NCBI GenBank assembly: GCA_902778935.1
Contig: CACYZT010000006.1
Coordinates: 1 to 64,000, forward strand
Length of the DNA stretch: 64,000 nt
Origin: an uncultured Bacteroidales bacterium
Lineage (GTDB): Bacteria; Bacteroidota; Bacteroidia; Bacteroidales; Paludibacteraceae
Direction: 5' to 3'
Part shown: piece after piece, positions 34,846 through 44,355 of the stretch
How positions within the stretch are numbered: position 1 is the stretch's first letter
Layout: every line of letters starts with the position of its first letter
Notes under the pieces: model-generated
Database searches by the model: none
Told to the model about the DNA's origin: nothing
The model's input: the letters and a program-made list of their open reading frames with translations, nothing else
Translations under genes and position numbers: made by a program

Positions 34846-34883
34846 CAATCGTCAATCTTCAAATTGTCAATCGTAAAATCATA
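34846..34883 (+). repeat. AATCGTCAATCTTCAA repeat spacer before ftsH
   Basis: The 42-bp spacer between rsfS and ftsH is made of AATCGTC, AATCTTCA and AATTGTC units, the same tandem-unit family as elsewhere. Confidence 0.6.
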
Positions 34884-36932
34884 ATGTCATCAACAAAGAA
34901 ACAACCAAATCGCCCGCGGAACGGTGCCAAGCAACCGCGAGGACCGCGCAGATGGCTCAGCATCCTCTTCTATACCGCCGCCTTTACGCTCATGGGATTT
35001 TATCTCTTCGGCGATAAGGACGGACGGGGAGCAAGCAAGGAACTGAGCTACACCAAGCTCAAAGCCTACATCGAAGTAGGCGCTGTCGAGAAAATAGAAG
35101 TGGCCGATGACCTCTTGGCTACCTCTACCGTCAAACCCCAGAGTTACACCCTCGTCTTCGGCACGCAGGGAGACGGAGAGCGGGCCAAAGGAACACTACG
35201 CACACAAGTGCCTTCCATCGAGGAGTTCTCCAAGTATATCGACTCCGTCAACGCCGAACGCAAAGCGAACGCACAGGCGCCGATAGATGTCAAATATAAC
35301 AAGTCACACGACTACTGGTATCTCATCCTGGTCAATATCCTGCCGTTCGCCCTGCTCATCCTCTTCTTCGTCTATATGAGCCGCGGCATCGGCGGTGGCG
35401 ACGGACCCGGAGGTATCTTCGGCGTCGGAAGAGCCAAAGCACAGCTCTTTGACAAGGAGAAAAAGGACAAAGTGACGTTCCAGGATGTAGCCGGACTCTA
35501 TGGCGCCAAGCAGGAAGTGCAGGAGATAGTCGAGTTCCTCAAGAATCCGAAAAAATACACCGAGATTGGCGCGAAAATACCCAAAGGTGCACTCCTCGTA
35601 GGCCCTCCGGGAACCGGTAAGACGCTCCTCGCCAAAGCTGTGGCAGGCGAGGCGGATGTGCCCTTCTTCTCGATGTCGGGTAGCGATTTCGTGGAGATGT
35701 TTGTCGGCGTCGGCGCTAGCCGCGTGCGCGACCTCTTCCGTCAGGCGAAAGAGAAAGCACCATCTATCATCTTCATCGATGAGATAGACGCCATCGGGCG
35801 CAGTCGCAGCAAAGGTGTCATGACCGGCGGTAACGATGAACGCGAGAGCACACTCAACCAGCTCCTCACCGAGATGGACGGCTTCGGCACCAACTCCGGC
35901 GTTATCATCCTCGCCGCTACCAACCGAGCCGACGTACTCGATGCCGCCCTGCTCCGTGCCGGACGTTTTGACCGACAGATACATGTCGAACTGCCCGACC
36001 TCCAGGAGCGTAAGGAGATTTTCCAAGTACACCTCCGACCGCTCAAACTTGATGAGACCGTGGACCTCGATTTCCTTAGCAAGCAGACACCCGGATTCTC
36101 CGGAGCGGACATAGCTAACGTCTGCAACGAGGCTGCACTCATCGCGGCCCGGGGAGAACGAAAGAAAATCGGCAAACAGGACTTTATGGATGCTGTCGAT
36201 CGTATCGTCGGAGGTCTCGAACGAAAAAATAAAATCATGACCGAGGACGAGAAGAAGTCCATCGCCTTCCACGAGGCAGGGCACGCCACCATCAGTTGGA
36301 TGCTGCGATGGGCGAATCCGCTCGTCAAAGTGACCATCGTGCCGCGTGGCATGGCGCTCGGCGCAGCGTGGTACTTACCCGAAGAACGACAACTGACCAA
36401 CCAAGAGCATATCCTCGATGAACTCTGTTCGCTGCTCGGAGGACGAGCTGCAGAGCAACTCTTCCTTCATCAGACTTCTACCGGCGCACTCAATGACCTC
36501 GAACGTGCCACCAAGCAGTCCTATGCCATGGTCGCTTACTATGGCATGAGCGACAAACTCAAAGATGTCAGCTTCTATGACTCCACCGGCCGATACGACT
36601 ACGGTTTCGTCAAACCTTATTCCGAAGAGACCGCCAAACTCATCGACGAAGAGACGCAACGCATCATTGCCGAACAGATGGCGCGAGCCAAACAAATACT
36701 GACCGAACACGCAGAAGGACATCATCAGATAGCCCAACTGCTCATCGAACGAGAGGTCATTACCGGCGAAGATGTAGAGCGTATCCTCGGCCCGCGTCCA
36801 TGGAAGAGCCGCGGAGATGAACTGCTTGAGGTCAACGCACAGATAGCCGCTGAAGAGGCTGAAGCTGCTGCCAAGAAATCCAAAAGAAAACCCCGTAAAA
36901 AGAAAGACGATAATGACAAGAATCCTTCTTAA
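34884..36932 (+). CDS. ftsH: ATP-dependent zinc metalloprotease FtsH
   Basis: A 682-residue membrane AAA+ protease. Two membrane helices (about residues 26-45 and 150-172) flank a periplasmic domain. The AAA module has Walker A GPPGTGKT (about 236-243), the pore motif [15 protein letters not shown], Walker [13 protein letters not shown] and the second region of homology [21 protein letters not shown]. The M41 zinc site HEAGH is at about residues 464-468. It removes misassembled membrane proteins and short-lived regulators. The C-terminal tail is Lys/Glu-rich. It overlaps the next gene by 20 bp. Confidence 0.96.
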   Translation: MSSTKKQPNRPRNGAKQPRGPRRWLSILFYTAAFTLMGFYLFGDKDGRGASKELSYTKLKAYIEVGAVEKIEVADDLLATSTVKPQSYTLVFGTQGDGERAKGTLRTQVPSIEEFSKYIDSVNAERKANAQAPIDVKYNKSHDYWYLILVNILPFALLILFFVYMSRGIGGGDGPGGIFGVGRAKAQLFDKEKKDKVTFQDVAGLYGAKQEVQEIVEFLKNPKKYTEIGAKIPKGALLVGPPGTGKTLLAKAVAGEADVPFFSMSGSDFVEMFVGVGASRVRDLFRQAKEKAPSIIFIDEIDAIGRSRSKGVMTGGNDERESTLNQLLTEMDGFGTNSGVIILAATNRADVLDAALLRAGRFDRQIHVELPDLQERKEIFQVHLRPLKLDETVDLDFLSKQTPGFSGADIANVCNEAALIAARGERKKIGKQDFMDAVDRIVGGLERKNKIMTEDEKKSIAFHEAGHATISWMLRWANPLVKVTIVPRGMALGAAWYLPEERQLTNQEHILDELCSLLGGRAAEQLFLHQTSTGALNDLERATKQSYAMVAYYGMSDKLKDVSFYDSTGRYDYGFVKPYSEETAKLIDEETQRIIAEQMARAKQILTEHAEGHHQIAQLLIEREVITGEDVERILGPRPWKSRGDELLEVNAQIAAEEAEAAAKKSKRKPRKKKDDNDKNPS

Positions 36933-39717
36933 CATCGCGCTGCTATGCGCAGCTATGATGGTCTCGGCGCAAGAGGCGCCGGAGAAACTGCCGATGGACC
37001 CTACCGTTCGGTACGGCAAACTGGACAACGGACTCACTTACTACATCCGTCATAACGAGCAACCCAAACAGCGCTGCGAGTTCCATATCGCACAAGCGGT
37101 AGGTGCTATCCTCGAGGAGGATAACCAAAACGGCTTGGCGCACTTCCTCGAGCACATGGCATTCAACGGAACGGAGCATTTCCCAGGCAAAGGCATCATC
37201 AACTACTTCGAGTCCGTAGGAGTGAACTTCGGAGGAAACATCAACGCCTATACCTCCATCGACGAGACCGTTTACCGCCTGTCCGACGTACCGACATACC
37301 GCGCCGGCATCGTGGATAGCGCACTGCTTGTCATGTACGATTGGAGCTGCGGATTGTTACTCCTGCCCGAAGAGATAGACGCCGAACGAGGCGTCATTCG
37401 CGAAGAATGGCGCACAGGACGCACCGCTCGCAGACGGATATGGAAAGAACTGAACGCGAAGATGTACCCGGGTACCCAGTATGCCAAACGCGATGTCATA
37501 GGCGACACCGCCGTCATCAATAATTTCGAATACCGGGCGCTGCGCGATTATTACAAGAAATGGTACGGACCCGATAATCAGGCCATCATAGTCGTTGGAG
37601 ATATCGATGTGGACACCATCGAAGCGAAAATAAAGGCACTCTGGGCAAATGTGCCGAGACGCGCCAACTACGGCGAGCGCCCCATTTATACGGTTAACCA
37701 TAACGACAAACCGCTCGTAGCCATCGTCACGGACAAAGAGGCGGAAGGAAGCCGTGTCACAATGGAGTACAAATTCGACCAACTGCCCGCAATCATGCAA
37801 TCTACCGCGCAGGAGTACATGCTCACTATGGTGCGTAACCTGGCTTGTAACATGCTCGACAACCGTTTCTCCGAATTGGTACTCAACCCCAACAACTCCT
37901 TCACGGCCGCTGGTTGCTATTACGGCGAAACGGTCAAGAAAATGGATGCCTTCAATGCCATTGTCCTGCCTAAGGAAGGCCGCGAGACCGAGGCTTTCAA
38001 TGACCTCCTCTTCCAATTGGAGAAAATGCACCGTTATGGCTTTACACAGAGCGAACTCGACCGCGTGAAAAGCGAGAAAATGAGCGCTATGGAGAAGTAC
38101 TACAACGAGCGTAACAATCGGCAGAACATCGCCATCGCACGGGAGTGCATCCGTCATTTTGAAGACGGCGAACCGATGCCCGGCTCCGAATGGGAGTACG
38201 AGTTCACCAATGCCGTACTGCCGATGGTATCCCTCGAGACAGTCAATGAAGTGGCAAAATCCTTAATCCATGCCAACCCGACAGTCGCTATCTCCGGTCC
38301 TGAGAAAGAAGGAGTCAATATCCCGTCCGAAGAGACCGTCTTAGCTGCTCTCGCTGCGCAGAAAGACCTCGCGATAGAGGCACCCGTAGAAGAGACTACG
38401 GACACCGAACTCGTCAAAAAAGCACCCCATAAGGGCAAAGTGAAAAAGGTGCTGCACGATAGCGAATTAGGCACAACCGAGTGGCAGCTATCCAATGGCA
38501 TCACAGTGGTCTTCAAGCCCACGGACTTCAAAGCCGACGAGATACTTATGCAGGCGTTCTCCAAAGGAGGCTATTCACAAGTGAAGACAGAAGACCTGCC
38601 CTCCGCTCAAGTGGCAACCTCAATTATCGACTTTTCCGGTATCGGTCGCTTCAATCGTACACAGCTCGAGAAAGCCCTCGCAGGCAAAACGGTCTCCGTT
38701 CATCCGGAGATATCGGAGATAGTTGAGCGGATGCATGGCTCTTCGTCCGTAAAGGACTTTGAGTCGATGCTCCAACTGACCTATTTGTACTTCACCGCGC
38801 CGCGGCATGACCAAGAGGCGTACGAGACACTGATGGGCTTGCTTAAGAACCAGTTGCTCAATCGCGATAAGAACCCTAAGAACGCCTTTAGCGACTCCAT
38901 CCAGGTAATGGGTTCCAACCACTCCCTTCGTGCCCCGTTGTACAACACGGACCTCCTCAGCAGAGTGAACCTCGATAAGGCGCTCGCTATCTATAAAGCG
39001 CGGTTTGCCAACCCTGCCGACTTCACCTTCGTGTTCGTGGGAAACATCAACCCCGAGGATGCCAAAGTGAAGGACCTGATTTGCCTGTGGCTGGGGGGCT
39101 TGAAGACGAAGAAAAACTGCCATGAAGAGGTCATTGACCATCATGTCACTGTGGCACTTGGCCAGCAGAAGAATTACTTCAGCCGTCCGATGGAGACAAC
39201 CACGGCGTCCAATCGCATCCAGTACACCTCCTACGACATGCCCTATACAATGGCTAATGACCTTAATATGGAGATTATCGGCCGCATTCTCGGTACTCGC
39301 TATCTCGAGTCCATCCGTGAGCGCGAAGGTGGCTCGTACGGCGTAGGTACCTACGGTTATATGCGTATTCTACCGAGCCCATGTGCGGCATTGTTAATGC
39401 AGTTCGATACCGACCCCAATAAGCAGACACGACTGATGGAAATCATCCATGAGGAGATACAGACCATCGTTGATAACGGTCCGCTCGACTCCGATCTGCA
39501 GAAAGAGAAAGAGTCGATGCTCAAGGACTTCCAGGAGAACCTCGAAAAGAATACTTTCTGGCGTCAGGCGCTCTATATGTACTTCATGTACGGACAGAAC
39601 GAGGTGCGCGACTACAAGGCTGCCGTGGAAGCTATCACGGCTGAAACGGTACAATCAACCCTCAAGGAGTTGCTCAAGTCCGGTAACATGTTTGAGGTCG
39701 TTATGTTCCCGGAATAA
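36913..39717 (+). CDS. M16 family zinc peptidase, exported
   Basis: A 934-residue pitrilysin-family (M16) protein with a signal peptide ([20 protein letters not shown]). The inverted zinc motif is HFLEH at about residues 77-81 in NGLAHFLEHMAFNGTEHFPGKG; the distal Glu is expected in DETVYRLSDVP or ERGVIREEW further on. Four M16 half-domains are present, the second half (LSNGITVVFKPTDFKADEILMQ) being inactive as usual and ending with RYLESIREREGGSYGVG. It probably degrades peptides in the periplasm. The start lies inside the last 20 bp of ftsH. Length fits the Bacteroidetes two-in-one type. Confidence 0.93.
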   Translation: MTRILLNIALLCAAMMVSAQEAPEKLPMDPTVRYGKLDNGLTYYIRHNEQPKQRCEFHIAQAVGAILEEDNQNGLAHFLEHMAFNGTEHFPGKGIINYFESVGVNFGGNINAYTSIDETVYRLSDVPTYRAGIVDSALLVMYDWSCGLLLLPEEIDAERGVIREEWRTGRTARRRIWKELNAKMYPGTQYAKRDVIGDTAVINNFEYRALRDYYKKWYGPDNQAIIVVGDIDVDTIEAKIKALWANVPRRANYGERPIYTVNHNDKPLVAIVTDKEAEGSRVTMEYKFDQLPAIMQSTAQEYMLTMVRNLACNMLDNRFSELVLNPNNSFTAAGCYYGETVKKMDAFNAIVLPKEGRETEAFNDLLFQLEKMHRYGFTQSELDRVKSEKMSAMEKYYNERNNRQNIAIARECIRHFEDGEPMPGSEWEYEFTNAVLPMVSLETVNEVAKSLIHANPTVAISGPEKEGVNIPSEETVLAALAAQKDLAIEAPVEETTDTELVKKAPHKGKVKKVLHDSELGTTEWQLSNGITVVFKPTDFKADEILMQAFSKGGYSQVKTEDLPSAQVATSIIDFSGIGRFNRTQLEKALAGKTVSVHPEISEIVERMHGSSSVKDFESMLQLTYLYFTAPRHDQEAYETLMGLLKNQLLNRDKNPKNAFSDSIQVMGSNHSLRAPLYNTDLLSRVNLDKALAIYKARFANPADFTFVFVGNINPEDAKVKDLICLWLGGLKTKKNCHEEVIDHHVTVALGQQKNYFSRPMETTTASNRIQYTSYDMPYTMANDLNMEIIGRILGTRYLESIREREGGSYGVGTYGYMRILPSPCAALLMQFDTDPNKQTRLMEIIHEEIQTIVDNGPLDSDLQKEKESMLKDFQENLEKNTFWRQALYMYFMYGQNEVRDYKAAVEAITAETVQSTLKELLKSGNMFEVVMFPE

Positions 39718-39731
39718 TGAGGAAAGCGTGA

Positions 39732-40487
39732 ATGAGTGAAAGAATAAACATAGTTGTTGTCAACGACGACGGCTGGGGCACAGCGGGTATTCGTCTGCTC
39801 GCTAAAGAGATGACCAAACTGGGGCACGTAACCGTGATTGCGCCGGATGGAGCGCGTAGCGGTTACGGTGCGGCTATCAGTGCCGCCCAACCGATTTATC
39901 TCAAGCGTATCGAGGAACATGACCTCAACGGCGCAGAGGTCTATACAACCAATGGTACGCCGGCTGATTGCGTGAAGATAGCCCGTGAGATACTCTTCCC
40001 TGACAAACCGATAGACCTGCTCGTCTCGGGTATCAACCATGGCAGTAACGCAGCCATCAACGCCATGTACTCAGGTACGATAGGTGCGTGCCTCGTGGCG
40101 GCAGAGAAAGGCATTCCGGCTATCGGTTGGTCGATTGACAGCCATGAACCGGATGCCGATTTGCATTGGCTGCAACCCTTCCTCTGCGAAGTGACGAAGC
40201 ACCTGTACGAAGAAGGCATTGCTCCGCGCACATGTTTTAATATCAATGCACCGGTAGGAGAAATAGAGGGTATGCGCTGGACACGCCAGTGCGTAGGCCA
40301 CTGGGCAAACGAGTTAGTGCCGCTGGAGGGCGAAATGCCGTCAGAGGTGCTCAAAGGATGGCGTTTAGGCGGCGCCTTCGTCAATGATGAACCATCATCC
40401 ACCGACACGGACATCTGGGCAATGGAGCATCAACTGCTCTCTATCACGCCCTTGCAACTGGATTGGACAGACTATGGATCGCTTTGA
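39732..40487 (+). CDS. surE: 5'/3'-nucleotidase SurE
   Basis: A 251-residue SurE phosphatase that removes phosphate from nucleoside monophosphates, using a divalent metal. The metal-binding start VVNDDGWGTAGIRLLAKEM, the VSGINHGSNAAINAMYSGTIGACLVAAEKGIPAIGWS block and the later FNINAP are diagnostic. Normal length, cytoplasmic. It overlaps the following membrane-protein gene by 14 bp; surE-(membrane protein)-lpxB neighbourhood is a recurring arrangement in Bacteroidales. Confidence 0.94.
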   Translation: MSERINIVVVNDDGWGTAGIRLLAKEMTKLGHVTVIAPDGARSGYGAAISAAQPIYLKRIEEHDLNGAEVYTTNGTPADCVKIAREILFPDKPIDLLVSGINHGSNAAINAMYSGTIGACLVAAEKGIPAIGWSIDSHEPDADLHWLQPFLCEVTKHLYEEGIAPRTCFNINAPVGEIEGMRWTRQCVGHWANELVPLEGEMPSEVLKGWRLGGAFVNDEPSSTDTDIWAMEHQLLSITPLQLDWTDYGSL

Positions 40488-40752
40488 CCGCTATTGGATA
40501 GGATTCCTGATTGGACTTATTCTGCCCGCTGCCTTTGCCCTGACCTATATAGAGGTGATGAACCTATGGTACACGTTGGAGGCGCTGCATTTCCATGCGC
40601 CGAGCGTAATGAGCAAACTGCTGATGGTAAGTGTGTTTCCCGACTTGGCACTTATCTTCGTCTTCTATACGACGGACACATGGCGCCTGTCCAAAGGCGT
40701 GTTAGCCGGCGCGCTGCCCTATATACTGGCAGCTCTTATCGTTTCGATGTGA
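40474..40752 (+). CDS. Small membrane protein between surE and lpxB
   Basis: A 92-residue protein with three predicted membrane helices: YWIGFLIGLILPAAFALTYIEVM, LLMVSVFPDLALIFVFYTT and LAGALPYILAALIVSM. ATG 40474 is used because a longer in-frame reading from 40384 would add a sequence that is only the shadow of surE. It overlaps the surE stop by 14 bp and its 3' end overlaps the oppositely oriented lpxB by 17 bp. No family was recognised; small proteins of this sort are often found at this place in Bacteroidales. Confidence 0.72.
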   Translation: MDRFDRYWIGFLIGLILPAAFALTYIEVMNLWYTLEALHFHAPSVMSKLLMVSVFPDLALIFVFYTTDTWRLSKGVLAGALPYILAALIVSM

Positions 40753-41848
40753 TGATGTCTGCGGCGGTGGCCGAAGCGGGTAGAGCACCCAAAGACTGAG
40801 AGAGATGTTTGTAAGAGGCAAGCATCTCTTTTTTATACACCTCGTCGGTAAGCAGACGTTGCAATTCGGTAGCTACGTTATCGGCTGTGAAATCGTTGGC
40901 AAGATATTCCTTAATCACTTCTTTGCCGGCGATGATATTGACGAGTGTGAAATAGCGGATAGAGAAAACAAAAGGCTGTGCCCATCGGATGAGCGCGAAA
41001 AACCAAGAGTGTGCCAGATGATAAACGGCTACTTGCGGGCAACCGAATAGTGCTGTCTCGAGGGTAGCAGTACCGGAGTTGACAACCGCCGCTGAGGCTT
41101 GTTGTACGGTCGCGTACGTGTCGCGCGTGAGCGTTTCGCCCGCGCGTAAATAAGGTGTATAGAATGCATCCTCTATGCCCGGTGCCGCGCAGACAACCAA
41201 GTGATAATCCGGGAACCGACGGGCTGCATCCATCATCCGCGGAAGACTATTGCTTATCTCGGACGGGCGTGAACCCGGGAGAAGAGCTATCGTCTCTCTA
41301 CTTTGAGCGTTAGCGGTCTTTCTATTTTGAACGAAGCGCTCTATCTCCTCCGCCGTCGGGTTGCCGACATAGGTACATCTATAGCCATACTTGGCATAGA
41401 AAGCCGGTTCAAAGGGGAATATACCCAATACCTCATCGCATAAACGGGCAATCCGATGAACACGCCGTTTCTTCCATGCCCATACTTTCGGCGGAATATA
41501 ATAGATGATGCGTGTTTTCGGCAGGTGCTTGCGGCAGAACGCAGCCATCCGCAGGTTAAAGGACGGATAATCGATGAGCACGAGTGTGTCCGGTTGCTCG
41601 CTGAGCAATGCCTCACGGGCGATACGGAAGTTATCCTTCACATCCCGCCAATGACGAACCACCGCCGCTATGCCCATAAACGCCATGTGACGGTAATCCT
41701 GATATAGCCGGCACCCGGCAGCGACCATCCGGTCGCCACCGAGTCCTGCGAACTGTGCCTGCGGGTCGCGCTGTCGAATCTGTGCTATCAGTTCGGCTGC
41801 GTGCTGGTCACCCGAGGCTTCTCCGGCTATGAAAAAATAGCGGCTGAT
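40736..41848 (-). CDS. lpxB: Lipid-A-disaccharide synthase, apparent non-canonical ATC start
   Basis: Joins UDP-diacylglucosamine and lipid X to form the lipid A disaccharide. The GT-B signatures are clear: YFFIAGEASGDQHAAELI, FAGLGGDRM, MAFMG, TLVLIDYPSFNLRMA, IIYYIPPKVWAWKKRRV, LLPGSRPSEI and NSGTATLETALFG. The first in-frame ATG (41728) would remove 40 residues including the essential GEASGD. Upstream of those codons the frame closes at a TGA, and no ATG, GTG or TTG lies between; ATC at 41848 gives the standard-looking SRYFFIAGEASGD, 10 bp after glmM. Codons for FVQNRKTANAQSRET derive from a hairpin-type repeat (41297-41345). Total about 370 residues. Confidence 0.85.
   Translation of the reverse strand: MSRYFFIAGEASGDQHAAELIAQIRQRDPQAQFAGLGGDRMVAAGCRLYQDYRHMAFMGIAAVVRHWRDVKDNFRIAREALLSEQPDTLVLIDYPSFNLRMAAFCRKHLPKTRIIYYIPPKVWAWKKRRVHRIARLCDEVLGIFPFEPAFYAKYGYRCTYVGNPTAEEIERFVQNRKTANAQSRETIALLPGSRPSEISNSLPRMMDAARRFPDYHLVVCAAPGIEDAFYTPYLRAGETLTRDTYATVQQASAAVVNSGTATLETALFGCPQVAVYHLAHSWFFALIRWAQPFVFSIRYFTLVNIIAGKEVIKEYLANDFTADNVATELQRLLTDEVYKKEMLASYKHLSQSLGALPASATAADIITSKR
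41297..41345 (-). repeat. Hairpin-type repeat inside lpxB
   Basis: Two units of the CTTTGAGCG-nnA-GCGGTCTTTC variant sit in frame in lpxB between the NPTAEEIER and ETIALLPGS codons. A similar CTTTGAGCGCAGCG unit occurs at 15652 between rseC and rnfB. Confidence 0.65.
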
Positions 41849-41858
41849 GACGAAGTGC

Positions 41859-43232
41859 TTATTGGTTAATAACCGCCATCACTTTCTGCGCCAGCGCATT
41901 GGCTTCATCCATCGTAGCCGCTTCCGAATAGACGCGGATGATGGGTTCGGTGTTCGACTTGCGCAGATGAACCCATCCGTCCGCGAAATCAATCTTCACA
42001 CCGTCGCGGTCGTTGACGCGCTCGTTGCGATAGAGTTCTTTGACGCGCGCGAGGATAGCATCTACGTCTGTGTCCGGCGTCAGGTCAATACGGTTCTTGC
42101 TGATGCAATAGTCCGGCAGCGTGCGGCGCAGTTCGCTTACTTTCATGTTGAGGTGCGCCAGATGGCTGAGGAACAGCGCTATACCTACCAGTGCGTCACG
42201 GCCATAGTGGCAAGCAGGGTAGATAACGCCGCCGTTTCCTTCACCGCCGATGACGGCGTGAACGCGCTTCATCTCCGCTACTACATTCACTTCGCCCACC
42301 GCACTCGCGCTGTACTCTCCGCCGTGCGCCTTGGTCACATCGCTCAGAGCGCGGGTGGAGGACATATTGCTCACGGTGTTACCCGGCGTATGACGAAGCA
42401 CATAATCAGCCACGCTCACCAGCGTATATTCCTCGCCGAACATATCGCCGTTCTCGCAGATGATAGCCAGTCGGTCCACATCGGGGTCAACGACAAAACC
42501 GACATCCGCCTTACCGCTCTTCAGCAGGTCGCTTATCTGCGTCAAGTGCTGCGGCAGCGGTTCGGGGTTATGCGGGAAATGACCGTCCGGAGTGCAGTTT
42601 AACTCAATGATATTCTCTACGCCTAACGCCCGCAAGATAGCCGGAATAGCGAGTCCGCCAACCGAGTTCACGCAGTCAATCGCTACGGTAAAGTTCCGTT
42701 TGGCGATGGCTGCTTTGTCCACGAGCTCGAGGTTGAGCACTTGCTCTACGTGGTAGGGCAGGTAGTCTTTATGTGTCATGTGGCCCAACTCATCCACCTC
42801 TGCGAAGGTAAAGTCCTCTGCTTCGGCAATTGCTAAAACACCTTTTCCTTCGGCATCATTGAGGAACTCGCCGTGCTCGTTGAGCAGCTTGAGTGCATTC
42901 CATTGCTTGGGGTTGTGGCTGGCGGTAAGGATGATACCTCCTGCTGCTTTCTCGCCGGTAACGGCTAACTCGGTCGTCGGGGTGGTGGCCAAGCCGATGT
43001 TCACCACGTCGTAACCCATGCCCATGAGCGTACCGCATACGAGGGCTTCTACCATGTGACCGCTCAGACGCGCATCACGACCTACTACAATCTTGCTGTT
43101 GTCCGGCAGAGCGGCACGACGCTGTGTCGCGTATGCTGCTGTGAATCGAACGATATCCACGGGGTTCAAGCCATCACCCACACGGCCACCGATAGTGCCG
43201 CGGATACCGGAAATAGACTTAACTAAACTCAT
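41859..43232 (-). CDS. glmM: Phosphoglucosamine mutase
   Basis: A 457-residue alpha-D-phosphohexomutase. The catalytic phosphoserine loop is TASHNPKQWNALKLL (about residues 97-111), the metal-binding loop is DPDVDRLAIICENG, the sugar-binding GGEGNGGVIYP and the C-terminal phosphate-binding RKSNTEPIIRVYSEA are all present. It converts glucosamine-6-phosphate to glucosamine-1-phosphate for UDP-GlcNAc, feeding peptidoglycan and lipid A; lpxB is the next gene. The N-terminus SLVKSISGIRGTIGG is typical of the Bacteroidetes form. It starts one base after the DUF4827 gene. Confidence 0.93.
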   Translation of the reverse strand: MSLVKSISGIRGTIGGRVGDGLNPVDIVRFTAAYATQRRAALPDNSKIVVGRDARLSGHMVEALVCGTLMGMGYDVVNIGLATTPTTELAVTGEKAAGGIILTASHNPKQWNALKLLNEHGEFLNDAEGKGVLAIAEAEDFTFAEVDELGHMTHKDYLPYHVEQVLNLELVDKAAIAKRNFTVAIDCVNSVGGLAIPAILRALGVENIIELNCTPDGHFPHNPEPLPQHLTQISDLLKSGKADVGFVVDPDVDRLAIICENGDMFGEEYTLVSVADYVLRHTPGNTVSNMSSTRALSDVTKAHGGEYSASAVGEVNVVAEMKRVHAVIGGEGNGGVIYPACHYGRDALVGIALFLSHLAHLNMKVSELRRTLPDYCISKNRIDLTPDTDVDAILARVKELYRNERVNDRDGVKIDFADGWVHLRKSNTEPIIRVYSEAATMDEANALAQKVMAVINQ

Positions 43233-43233
43233 A

Positions 43234-43797
43234 TTATTGTTTTACTTTGATTTTCAGAATATATACGTACGGTGTCACCGAGGTCTGTTCGGCGGTGAAA
43301 CCCAACTTGCTGGGTACGATAATCTCGCATTGCGAGTCCGGATATTTCATCAACTGAACCGCTACATGCCATGCTACACTCTCGCATTCGCTGGTGTTCA
43401 TCAGGTGAAACTCCATCGGGTAGGCTTGGTCCATCGTCGTCCAGTAACTCAAGGTGTCAGCGTTCTCCATCAATCCGAATTTCTTGTATCGAGCGATGAT
43501 GATGTCGTTCGTCAGTATTTTGGCGCTAACGGTGTCTGTACCGTCAATGCGCATGGAGTCGCCGCGCGAGATGAGATGGAAATAGAGGTTGTCGTATCCC
43601 TTCACTTTGTAGTACTCTTTCTCTTCCCATATATGGTCAACCGCGGGTTCTTCCTGGAGAATGACAAAGTTGTTGCGATTGATGTAGTTCGCAATCAGTT
43701 TGTCCTCCTGGTCGCGCAGACGCGAATAGGTGTTTTGGCTACAGCCGGTAGCGATAATACCTATGCCGGCGAGCAGATAAAAGATAATTCGTTTCAT
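43234..43797 (-). CDS. DUF4827 lipoprotein
   Basis: A 187-residue lipoprotein; MKRIIFYLLAGIGIIATGC gives Cys19. The mature part (SQNTYSRLRDQEDKLIANYINRNNFVIL ... PSKLGFTAEQTSVTPYVYILKIKVKQ) matches the DUF4827 family, which has an FKBP-like outline: the ending PYVYILKIKV corresponds to the last strand of an FKBP domain. No peptidyl-prolyl isomerase activity is known. It lies between the FKBP-like gene (directly abutting, TAAATG) and glmM, an arrangement seen in other Bacteroidales. Likely periplasmic, membrane-anchored; function unknown. Confidence 0.8.
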   Translation of the reverse strand: MKRIIFYLLAGIGIIATGCSQNTYSRLRDQEDKLIANYINRNNFVILQEEPAVDHIWEEKEYYKVKGYDNLYFHLISRGDSMRIDGTDTVSAKILTNDIIIARYKKFGLMENADTLSYWTTMDQAYPMEFHLMNTSECESVAWHVAVQLMKYPDSQCEIIVPSKLGFTAEQTSVTPYVYILKIKVKQ

Positions 43798-44355
43798 TTA
43801 TTTCAGTTCTATATCGATTACTATATTTTCGTAGGGCGGTATCTCTGCCGTTCCGCTGATGCCGTACGCTGCGTACCAGGGTACGTACATCCGTGCTTTG
43901 CCGCCTCGGTGCAGTTCGCCTATGTTGTCCTCCACGCCTTGCGGCAACTCGTGCTTTCCGATGCGGTATGTACCTTCGGAATCCATGTACAGCTGTCCGT
44001 TCAGCGCATAAATCCGCATCGCAATCCGCCATTCCTGTTCCGGTTGCGGACTCGGACTGTCTTCATCGCCTCGGTCCAGGATAGCCATCCAAACATTGTC
44101 CTCGTATAGCGCATAGGATGTCTCCTGCACCTGCACAATCTGCGCCAGTTGCCTGTCGGCTGCCAGTGCCAACTGTTGGTTCAGCTCCATCAGTGCCAAT
44201 TGTGCGCTGTCCGGCTGCGGAACCTCACTCTTGCGCTGACTGGGACGCTGCGGCGCCTGACGGGTGCAGGCGGCTGAAACGACGATGACGAGTAGCACAC
44301 AGAGGACTACCATCGCTGCAGCGGTCTTTATACGTTCGGCGTAGCGGTCTCTCAT
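43798..44355 (-). CDS. FKBP-type peptidyl-prolyl isomerase-like lipoprotein
   Basis: A 185-residue protein from the ATG at 44355, which forms an ATGA overlap with the sensor gene stop and has a rare strong ribosome site (AGGAGG) before it. The hydrophobic TAAAMVVLCVLLVIVVSAAC is a lipoprotein signal. The C-terminal half ends with an FKBP pattern: LPQGVEDNIGELHRGGKARMYVPWYAAYGISGTAEIPPYENIVIDIELK-like strands, in which AAYG and IPPYENIVIDIEL fit FKBP. It could help fold envelope proteins. The first codons (GACCGC TACGCC GAACG, AAAGACCGC TGCAGCG) resemble the hairpin repeats, so the N-terminus may have been reshaped by them. Confidence 0.8.
   Translation of the reverse strand: MRDRYAERIKTAAAMVVLCVLLVIVVSAACTRQAPQRPSQRKSEVPQPDSAQLALMELNQQLALAADRQLAQIVQVQETSYALYEDNVWMAILDRGDEDSPSPQPEQEWRIAMRIYALNGQLYMDSEGTYRIGKHELPQGVEDNIGELHRGGKARMYVPWYAAYGISGTAEIPPYENIVIDIELK

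Noticed and set aside
40384..40752. Longer start for the membrane protein after surE
   Set aside because: The additional 30 residues are Pro/Ser/Trp-rich and lie in surE coding sequence. ATG 40474 is next to the surE stop and begins just before the first membrane helix.
43093..44109. Plus-strand open frame of 338 codons opposite DUF4827 and FKBP genes
   Set aside because: It spans the boundaries of three well-supported minus-strand genes that have lipoprotein signals and abutting start and stop codons.
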